Program-made: the position numbers and the translations under genes
Notes under the pieces: model-generated
Told to the model about the DNA's origin: nothing
Database searches by the model: none
What the model saw: the letters and a program-made list of their open reading frames with translations, nothing else
Shown: piece after piece, positions 56,001 through 64,000 of the stretch
Layout of the letters: each line of letters begins with the position of its first letter
Position numbering within the stretch: position 1 is the first letter of the stretch
From: Lumbricus terrestris
Taxonomy: Eukaryota; Annelida; Clitellata; Crassiclitellata; Lumbricidae
DNA: 64,000 nucleotides
Reading direction: 5' to 3'
Assembly (NCBI GenBank): GCA_949752735.1
Contig: OX457043.1
Coordinates: 44,565,263-44,629,262 of the forward strand

Positions 56001-58147
56001 ACTGAACATTTTGAGAAAACCACTCGATTTAAAAAAGAAATGGATAAATTACTGCTGGCTATTGACGAATTAAATGTGAACGCTGTTGACTTCACAGGAA
56101 ACACGCCACTTGATGTGGCAGCAATGTCTTCCAAAATAATTCGGAGACCTTCAGAATACTTAAGGTTCGTGGTGCCATTCGCAACTTACTAGAAGTACCA
56201 ATCGAAGTGGCAAGGGTTGACAAGAGAGATCTAGGTCCACCTCATCGACTGATCATCTCCGACATTTCAAATTTTGCAATTGAAGATATGAAGGCAGCAA
56301 GGAGAGAACTAGATCATGTACGATTCAATTTAATGACTCGTGGTATTCTCCTAAAACCAGAGAATTTCAGGGAGTCGGCCAATGCAACAGATGATAAAGG
56401 ACGAACCCCACTTCACCTCGCTATCATACCAACGTCCTATAACAGGGAGCGGTATCACGATCTAGCGAGGGTGTTATTAGAACTTGGTTCCAGCGTTAAC
56501 GCAGTTGATATTTACGGAAAAACCCCTTTACATTACGCAGAAATGGATTTTCAGTATGAGCTTCTAGTCGAATACGGTGGAGCTGATGAAAGCATAAAAG
56601 ACAAGAATGGGCATACACCTAGAGATCTCAGGCAGCTGCGAGAATCGGTGATTATCAACAATGAAAACGCAGAGAAATTGCCAATCGGAAAGAAGGCTCA
56701 TTACACGTCCATGGACATCGAACGTATGCTAAACGCTAATCACGTGACAGACCCATCGAAGCGAAAACTGCCTGTAGCGATTCAAATATATTCTCAATCA
56801 CGTCGATCTGAAGAATCGTCAGAAGAAGCAATTTGGAAGATTTGGACCGAATACGATTTCTTTGGCCTCAACAGACGCGCAAGCGAACTTAAACCATTGC
56901 TGCAGCGCTTCATTGATCGTTTGGCTGATGGTATAAAAGAAAAGGACGGACGATTTGAGTGCCGACCAACCATAGTAGGAAGTGCAGATGAAGAAACAAA
57001 AGCTGTGATTTCAGCAGATTTTGATTTTAACTTCAAACTGGTTAAATTTAGTCAACTTTGTGACGCTTGCCCACATCCACTGGGTCCAAGTGGATACTTT
57101 CAATTGAGACGAAAGAGTGACAATGCAAAAAGTAGGCAGAGAGATGACGAGTTTGACTGTTTCTTTAACTTAGATCATTGTTTGCTGACAAACGAAGTCA
57201 ATTCTAGATTCAAGGTTGTTTTAGCAAACGTTTTGCATGATCCAAATTTCTGGCAAGACGAAGATCTTTTCGAACGGAATTTGAGAGATAGTGCTGCATA
57301 TGGACCCTTAAAGCCAGCTGATCTATGTAATAGGGTTTGGCTAAGAATGATTCGTCCTATTGATGATGGAGTGGGTGGTTTTCTTTTTGTCAATGTGTCG
57401 ATTGACTTAGTTGCTTGTGTTCAAGTGGAGGATTCAGGTTTAGAAGTCCCACAATCATTGGACATAGACCCAGCTGGGAAGACAGACGGTTATACACTGG
57501 TATTTGATCGACCACGTTTTGATCCGTCCAAGCCACATAAGCCTCACATGATCTTTTCCGATACATATTCCAGAATTTCGTTTGCACCATTAGAGAGTCG
57601 AATCATAAGAGAAAGCTCACCTTTAATAAAGGCAGCTTATATGGTTTGCAAACTCATACTTTACAATTATCCAAAGACAACGTATCAGTTGAAGACGTCC
57701 CTTCTCTTTTGCATGGAGGCTTTACGGAACCGAGAGGGAGGTGAACGAAAGGACGACAACAGCATTACGAAAAAGGAACTGGCCTTCTGGGTCGAGAGGC
57801 TCATGTTTTGTTTCTGTGAGTTTTGTCAACGCGACGTTTATCGATGTTACTTCATGCCATCATTCAAACAGCAAGTTGTAGAACTGCATCATAGCTATCG
57901 TAGTCACTTCGAAGCGAGCAAGGTAGACACTTGCTTAGGGTCTAAAATTCCCTTCCGAAATTCCACAGCTTTTGATATTTACTATAACTTACGTCCAGAG
58001 GACACAACGATCGTTATACCTATAATTCAGGACGAATACTCGTACGACTACGAAAGAGGTCTTCCTGCGAATAAAGACCCAACGTGAGAACAATTTGATA
58101 GAGAAAAATTCATTCGAAAGTTAGCATCACGTCGTCTGAGCGTTTGA
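53057..58147 (+). pseudogene. Ankyrin-repeat / Mab-21 (cGAS-like) protein, copy D, with internal 99-bp array and three lesions
   Basis: ATG 53057 is in frame with the family start ATG 53204; either could serve. After an acidic segment come eight near-identical 33-residue units (53309-54100), then the family ankyrin repeats. A one-base insertion near 55189 (TATTCGAGCG against TATTCAGCG in C) shifts the frame. A four-base deletion near 56143 (AATTCGGAGACC against AATTACTTTTGAGACC) returns to the first frame, so about 318 codons are displaced. Codons 56150-58087 then give the last ankyrin repeats and the nucleotidyltransferase domain with GS, ADFDFNF and SIDLVACV. TGG of the family is TGA at 58085-58087. 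Beyond it the family tail (FIRKLASRRLSV) continues in frame to TGA 58145-58147. The combination points to a pseudogene, although the catalytic motifs survive. Confidence 0.88.
53309..54100 (+). repeat. Eight head-to-tail copies of a 99-bp (33-codon) coding unit
   Basis: Units start with GATGTCTATGA at 53309, 53408, 53507, 53606, 53705, 53804, 53903 and 54002, exactly 99 bp apart. Each encodes DVYEKEEQGF...VALQREDTKTVR..LMASV. Units 1-4 carry GFSDLC and units 5-8 GFSE(P/H)Y, two subtypes in blocks. B and C have one such unit (QGFSQLYLAVEDQDTKTVRRLL in B), which looks like the first, degenerate ankyrin repeat. The 33-residue period equals the ankyrin period. Confidence 0.97.
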
Positions 58148-58410
58148 ACTAAAAGATGAAGAAAACATTCTGCAAACGGAACTGACCTTCTTGGTCGAGA
58201 GGCGATCCGTATTGAAAGCACAAGCTTAAGAACAGAAGATAGAGAGGTTAAGTCGCTGGTCTTACTTTTCATTGGATGTCTTCAATGCGAGATCTCTGAA
58301 GTGATACATGGCAATGGCAACTCTATGTGCATCTTCCTTGATTTATCAAAGGTTTTCGATTCGGCGGAGAAAAATGCGTTGAATGTTGGTTGTAATGGCA
58401 TAAGTAGTGT
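58148..58410 (+). mobile_element. LINE reverse transcriptase relic in the 3' flank of copy D
   Basis: The plus strand reads GNSMCIFLDLSKVFDSAEKNALN near 58312-58385, close to the motif after gene B. The stretch between the stop codon and this motif is recognisably the same in B and D. Collinearity with the other copies ends at about 58410. Confidence 0.7.
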
Positions 58411-60482
58411 AACGGAATCTGCTTCCGCCCCGTATCGGGATCTTACTACCAGGATGACCAACCCGATACGTGCATAGGCCTATGTACCCCGGATTCGACT
58501 CTGCTAGTCAGCCAGAGACTTAAAATAAAGTTAAACACTTTATTTATTTCCAAACGTGAAAATGGCAACAAAAATGTGTCTTTGACGTCAGTTCGACTGA
58601 GTTAATTAACTGCAGAGTTCGCTTCTTTCAATTTCCATTCGCAACGTACAGTTCTTTCTACACGTGTTTAATTGACAACCATATACTGAAGAAGACGACG
58701 ACGACGATGGGACAGGATAAGACACCTGGCGACGACGATGACAAGGCTACGACGCCAACGAAAAGGATGACGCCGATGACACGGACTACGACGTCCGCCG
58801 ACGAGGAGAAGCACAGACTGCGACGTTCGCCAAAGAGTGGAAGCACGAACTACCATATCCATCAGAGAGTAGAAGCGCAGACTGCGACGTCCGCCGAAGA
58901 GTAACAACACAAACTTCTACGTCCGCCGAAGAGTAACAACACAAACTTCTACGTCCGCCGAAGAGTAGCAACACAAACTTCTACGTCCGCCGAAGAGTAG
59001 CAACACAAACTTCTACGTCCGCCAAAGAGTAGCAACACAAACTTCTACGTCCGCCGAGGAGTAACAACACAAACTTCTACGTCCGCCGAAGAGTAACAAC
59101 ACAAACTTCTACGTCCGCCGAAGAGTAGCAACACAAACTTCTACGTCCGCCGAAGAGTAGAATCACAAACTTCTACGTCCGCCGAAGAGTAGCAACACAA
59201 ACTTCTACGTCCGCCGAGGAGTAACAACACAAACTTCTACGTCCGCCGAAGAGTAACAACACAAACTTCTACGTCCGCCGAAGAGTAACAACACAAACTT
59301 CTACGTCCGCCGAAGAGTAGCAACACAAACTTCTACGTCCGCCGAAGAGTAACAACACAAACTTCTACGTCCGCCGAAGAGTAACAACACAAACTTCTAC
59401 GTCCGCCGAAGAGTAGCAACACAAACTTCTACGTCCGCCGAAGAGTAACAACACAAACTTCTACGTCCGCCGAAGAGTAACAACACAAACTTCTACGTCC
59501 GCCGAAGAGTAGCAACACAAACTTCTACGTCCGCCGAAGAGTAACAACACAAACTTCTACGTCCGCCGAAGAGTAACAACACAAACTTCTACGTCCGCCG
59601 AAGAGTAGCAACACAAACTTCTACGTCCGCCGAAGAGTAGCAACACAAACTTCTACGTCCGCCGAAGAGTAGCAACACAAACTTCTACGTCCGCCGAAGA
59701 GTAGCAACACAAACTTCTACGTCCGCCGAAGAGTAGCAACACAAACTTCTACGTCCGCCGAAGAGTAGAATCACAAACTTCTACGTCCGCCGAAGAGTAG
59801 CAACACAAACTTCTACGTCCGCCGAGGAGTAACAACACAAACTTCTACGTCCGCCGAAGAGTAGCAACACAAACTTCTACGTCCGCCGAAGAGTAACAAC
59901 ACAAACTTCTACGTCCGCCGAAGAGTAGCAACACAAACTTCTACGTCCGCCGAAGAGTAACAACACAAACTTCTACGTCCGCCGAAGAGTAACAACACAA
60001 ACTTCTACGTCCGCCGAAGAGTAACAACACAAACTTCTACGTCCGCCGAAGAGTAGCAACACAGACTGCGATGTCCGTTGAAGATGGCAATGACGACAAC
60101 GTCGAAAGCACGGACAATGTCTTAACCCGGCGAAGATGAGGACACCGATGACGACAGGAACACAGACTAAGGCGTCAAGCGACGACGCTGACACGGACTA
60201 TGACGTCCCTCGAAGAAGGTGACGACGACGACGTAAGGACGGCCACGACGATCAAGAAGAAGAGGACGACGACGTCGACGATGAAACTGTCTGCTTCACT
60301 CTTCTTGACTGTCCTGCAGCAGCTGACCTTGCGGCGGTTCCCTGCAACTTCACTGCGACTGACTGCGACCGGTTGACGACTTACTGGGCATCTCACTCTC
60401 CTTCTCAGCTCTCTTGACTGAACCCTCGATTCAGCCTTTTCTGTCTTCCCTCTTCATTCGAGTTCCCTTGATTCCTCTCCTT
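58411..60482. other. Insertion between the copy D flank and block beta, mostly minisatellite
   Basis: The sequence from TGTAACGGAATCTGC (about 58408) to CCTTGACAG (about 60485) has no counterpart in the other units. Besides the 32-bp array it holds GAC-rich degenerate triplets (58690-58870, 60090-60290). No reading frame in it resembles a known protein. The borders may be those of a retroelement, but no terminal repeats were found. Confidence 0.5.
58876..60068. repeat. 32-bp minisatellite, about 37 copies
   Basis: GTCCGCCG recurs every 32 bp from 58889 (58921, 58953, 58985, ...) to about 60041. Variants are GAGTAACAAC, GAGTAGCAAC, GAGTAGAATCAC and GAGGAGTAAC. The run AATCAC, GCAAC, GAGGAG occurs twice, at units 9-11 and 28-30 (19 units apart), and a middle part alternates with period three. 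Degenerate relatives flank it (58790-58875). Confidence 0.95.
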
Positions 60483-60698
60483 GACAGCTTTAGTCACGTG
60501 TCCTTCCTGCGATCGGTTTCCATTGGCTTCTTTGACTCCTCTCTCCTTGAGTCGCTTGCTGACCTCCACGTTCCAACTTAACAGCCGCCATCATTGCCAA
60601 TCATTGCCAATATTCGAAATAATTATTACTTCTCTGTACAGGTATGCATGCAGTCAAGACACCAACGCAAAAGCTTTTTCTTGGATAAACTGAATTGT
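60483..60698. repeat. Block beta, fourth unit (left part)
   Basis: TAGTCACGTGTCCTTCCTGC, CTCCTCTCTCCTTGAGTCGC and TTGGATAAACTGAATTGTGA match 7120-7312 and 28780-28972. It breaks at about 60699, and the homology resumes at 62163. Confidence 0.75.
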
Positions 60699-61065
60699 GA
60701 CATTCAAATTCAAAATTATTTATTGATCCTGCAATAAACGTAATTATACAGAACATGTTATAAGACAAGTTATTTATTAAAGTATTAATTCGTTGTAAAA
60801 GAAGTTATGAGATAGATAAGGGAGCAATAGGCACTCCCGCTTAGTAGGGGCCTATAATTATACCAGGAAGAAGCTGAACAGGATGGTGTGTATGATTAAG
60901 TAAGGGGAATAGACATTGTTATTACTATATATATCACATTATGCGTTTAAGTAAGGGGAATATACGTTATTATGACTAAAAAATTATGACATTTATACAG
61001 TACAAGTTACGTATATAAAATTCTTAACTACAACTTAACTAACAAACATAAAGTTTCTGTCCCTT

Positions 61066-61130
61066 ATGACGTACGCCGTACGTCATGAATTTTAAGTCCG
61101 TGCTACCTTATGACGTACGGCGTACGTCAT
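61066..61130. repeat. Two mutually complementary palindromes with TGACGT half sites
   Basis: TGACGTACGCCGTACGTCA (61067-61085) and TGACGTACGGCGTACGTCA (61111-61129) are each palindromic except for the central base and are exact reverse complements of one another. Each carries two TGACGT half sites of CREB/ATF type. No gene adjoins them, so a regulatory role is unproven; they may be an element's inverted ends. Confidence 0.8.
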
Positions 61131-61383
61131 GGAATATTATAGAAACCTGCGTCGTGTTATGTTGATAGGGCGTACTTAGTGTTTGAGTTTGGACACCTAC
61201 TGAATGTAAAAACAAGAGAGAGATTATTCTCTGCATATTATTCTCTGCATAAAATATTATTCTCTGCATATTATTTTTCTGCATATTATTTTATACTGAC
61301 AAATGTGGCGCGTTTATTATTGCATATTCGAGGTCGATAGTAGGCTATAGAGCGTGTAAATACAAATTATGTACAATGTCGCG

Positions 61384-61690
61384 CATGGGCGGAGTTTGTC
61401 AGGGGCTAGGGGATAGGCCAAGCCCTCCAAGAAGGTCCAGATTCAGCTTTTTTACCGTGAAAATTTATCCTTCACTGGCTTAGGCACCTCCTCCCAAGAA
61501 GGTCCAGACTCCTAATTTTTTCTATAAAACGGCTCTTTTCACTAGGTTTGAACCGAATGACTAAAAAAAGGTCATCACTTTTTGGGCCGAGAAAATATTG
61601 TCGGCGCCGCTCGTTCTGGATCAAGTCTCTACCCCAGCAAAGCCCGAGTTTTTTTAGCCCCCCAAGAACGGAAACGAAGCTCCGCCCATG
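61384..61690. mobile_element. hAT-like MITE (307 bp)
   Basis: Ends are CATGGGCGGAGTTTGTC and, complemented, CATGGGCGGAGCTTCGT. The target duplication is ATGTCGCG (61376-61383) and ATGTCGCC (61691-61698). The interior has one GACTAAAAAAAGGTCATCAC motif, as in the other families. Confidence 0.85.
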
Positions 61691-62162
61691 ATGTCGCCTA
61701 AACCGTTCAGCAGAGAAAATTGTTGCTAGAGCCTTTTAGTAGTCATATGGAGCCTTTTAGTCAAAGTAGCGACTTTGATGGTGCCAGTAGGCCTATCGTG
61801 ATGCAGAAAGCTATCAAAGTACAGCAGCGTCGGCCAAAAGACCTGCTAAAAGGTCGGCGCCCGTCAGACGGCCAGACGATAAATCCCATTGAGCTACTGT
61901 TACTATTGGTAGCAGTAGGCCTAACGAGCATAGCCATAAAGTCTGAACTTATCAATAATTATGCAAATTGGAATAAAAAACATGTTAGAAAGTGGGAAAT
62001 TATGTGTTTAGACACTTATATGTTTCTGTATAAATAGAAGTTGCATAATATAAATAGAAGTTGAATAAATCTATATCCACGAAACTCGCCAAATCTGCCG
62101 AGAAACCTCCGGTAGCACAGTACTAAAATGTCATGGTACGGAAAGGGTTAAGTGATATAAAT

Positions 62163-63296
62163 TAGTGATAGGAACCGAGGATATGATTGCGTAAACCTAA
62201 AGCTTATTTCATTCATTTCATTTTATTCATTTCATTAATTCATTTTATTTCATTTCGTTTTATTTGAGTTTTTTTCAAGTGGACAATGACGGACCCAGAG
62301 GGGGGGGAGATAATCTGACTGCGCTGCCGACTGGCGAATGTCTTCGCACGGAGCGTCCTCTGGCGAATTCCTAACTAAAATTACGGGTTCAAACAACTAG
62401 AAATGTAAATACTCGGATTTTATATAGCGGCCATAAATAGCCTCGAGCCCTTTGCCATCCTTCACCACCGCTCGCCCCTTTGAATGGACGCCACACCATT
62501 TAATTACCCGTGCAAGGACCGTGCTAACCCATGATTTGAATCTCTGAACTAATCCACTTTCGGGGAGCGAACCGCGGCCCGCACACTCTCTTTCACAGAG
62601 TCGCGTTCTCACCGATGTAGCTAACTGGGCCACTATAGGATTATCTGAATTTCAGTCATCAAATGTGCTATCATCTTTGGCTGTGGCGACTCGCATTGCA
62701 GTCTGGTTATCACGCATAGCAATATCAAGTTTTTCGAATTGGGGTTTGAAATAAGAAGCTGTTGAAACTTTTTTAAGACAAAGAGAACGCATCAATATCA
62801 TGTTTAAATTTTAATCATGATTTTGCAATTGGTTGATGTGTATGTTTGGTATCAAATTGGGCCAATTTCATGTCCCGTGTAATTCCTTTGGTCCGTTTAA
62901 AAAAAATGGTATAGTGGGTGGCCTCTTTTCAAGTAACAAACACTACTGTTAGGCTATATACTTCTCTACCGGAAACCTGAAAGTTGGTAGCGATCAATGG
63001 TTATTCTTCTAATCGTAAGCTTATCTAGAGAGACAGGGAACCACGGATACGGTCGACACCTCTTAATAACATCAAAGCAAGCACTGTATGCAGTAAAATA
63101 AACTTGACAGCTCACTGACATATTATTGCCACTGGCAAAATTGGAATGAGGACTTTACGATTCAGGTCTTTCCATCTAAACGGGTGAGGGGCAGCTGGCT
63201 CTTTGATCGACGGTATAGGCCTACTTGCCTGCCAAGATGAGGCCACGACGCACATTTTTGTTTATTGAAGAACAACTTAGAATATATATCTAGCTC
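62163..63296. repeat. Blocks beta and gamma, fourth unit (right part)
   Basis: It is collinear with 28975-29760 and then with the retroelement relic near 30150-30260. It lacks the foldback element (single CGACTGGCG at about 62328-62336) and the MITE of 9715. A SINE-like insertion splits it at 62397-62640. It shows that a fourth intergenic unit follows gene D. Confidence 0.75.
62397..62640 (-). mobile_element. SINE-like element with a second type of tRNA head
   Basis: The minus strand begins near 62638 with a head containing TGGCCCAGTTAGCTAC (A-box-like, complement of 62617-62632) and GCGGTTCGCTCCCC (B-box-like, near 62563-62577). The body runs to 62397. Head and body differ from the other SINEs here. 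No target duplication was established. Confidence 0.5.
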
Positions 63297-64000
63297 AGGG
63301 GTCTCAAACACGCGGCCCGCGGGCCGCATGCGGCCCGCGAACCCGATTAATGCGGCCCGCGAACAGCCTCCTGGTTTTTGATTTTCAAAAATTGGAAATC
63401 GGTTTAAAAGAATTTTGCAGTTCTTTTACGATTTGAACCAATGTTTAAACTGCTTTCTACTCTTTTTGCTGTAGACATTGAGTCCCCAACAGCAGATATA
63501 AACATAATATTATATGCAGATGGAATTAGTGTAGGAATTAGTGTAGTTCAGTGCGATGCAACATCGAAGCAGAAGTATGCTACAGCGAAGTTTTATGCCG
63601 GTGTCGCAAAATAGAGTATCTCCGTAATAATTGTATCTCCCCAGATCATGAGAAGTTGAAAAATGTCACTTCCGCGTGTGTTTATTTTTGCAAATTAACT
63701 TCCATTTGCTAGGTTTTGAACAATTACACTAACAGGTAGGCCATATGTTTATTCCTATAATTTTGGTGACTTTGGTTTAGAGGACTTAGAACATTTAGAA
63801 CACTTAAAAACACTCTGAGTCTCTTGGCCTAACTAAAATCGAGTTGAATAATTGTATACTCTGAACATTGCTTAGGATACTTTAAAAAATTAAAAAATTA
63901 GAGTCATTTTAAATTTTGATTACAGCATAAGTTCTTCAATTATAGCCTGCCTCTGCCTGCCAAACAATTGCTATCAAATAGCGCCCATGCATTTTTCGAT
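63297..64000. mobile_element. Left end of a hAT-like element running out of the window
   Basis: CAGGGGTCTCAAACACGCGG followed by CCCGCGGGCCGCATGCGGCCCGCG at about 63297-63350 matches the typical left end of a widespread animal hAT group. No right end is found before base 64000. The interior has no open frame that I recognise. Confidence 0.5.

Larger units (their letters stand above)
60699..62162. other. Insertion splitting block beta of the fourth unit
   Basis: It is AT-rich and non-coding as far as I can see. It includes the palindrome pair at 61066-61130, short ATTATTCTCTGCAT repeats (61225-61285), the MITE at 61384-61690, and a plus-strand frame (61720-62037) with no recognised similarity. 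Confidence 0.5.

Noticed and set aside
58876..60068. CRISPR-like array
   Set aside because: Repeats are 32 bp end to end with no unique spacers, in clearly eukaryotic DNA; this is a minisatellite.

Overview
The window looks like nuclear DNA of a marine invertebrate, possibly an echinoderm or other invertebrate deuterostome. The evidence is low gene density, many non-LTR retrotransposon relics, tRNA-derived SINEs, hAT-type non-autonomous transposons, long microsatellites, and the 8-mer TAGGCCTA occurring more than 30 times. The taxon is an inference; nothing here identifies a species.

The only real gene family is a tandem array of four paralogous, apparently intronless, plus-strand genes: A (1-2094, cut by the window start), B (17917-22341), C (33677-38112) and D (53057-58147), spaced 16-20 kb apart. 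Each encodes an acidic N-terminus, about 12-14 ankyrin repeats, and a C-terminal domain that I read as a Mab-21/cGAS-like nucleotidyltransferase (cGAS-like receptor, cGLR). The GS motif, a D-x-D pair at cGAS spacing and a third Asp are present in all four copies. Only B is open from end to end (1,474 aa). A and C are each broken by a 2-base TA insertion that turns CTAG into CTATAG. D has a +1/-4 frameshift pair and a late nonsense codon, and carries eight tandem copies of a 99-bp, 33-residue ankyrin-like unit.

Layout: gene A, its LINE-bearing 3' flank and mobile elements (1-4.3 kb); paralogous intergenic blocks alpha (4.4-5.8 kb), beta (7-10.2 kb) and gamma (12.4-14.4 kb), broken up by insertions; a 2.8-kb hAT-like element (14.4-17.2 kb); gene B with its 5' flank; a mobile-element cluster (22.8-27.2 kb); a second, cleaner copy of alpha, beta, gamma and the 5' flank (27.3-33.7 kb); gene C; a decayed third unit full of transposons (38-53 kb); gene D; then a 32-bp minisatellite (58.9-60.1 kb) and parts of a fourth unit (60.5-63.3 kb).

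Comparing paralogous blocks gives empty sites that date several insertions after duplication. At least 15 elements have hAT-like inverted ends and 8-bp target duplications; none shows a transposase. If the C-terminal domain is active, B would be an ankyrin-fused innate immune nucleotidyltransferase in a locus evolving by duplication and decay. The domain identification rests on motif reading, and the signalling role is inference.
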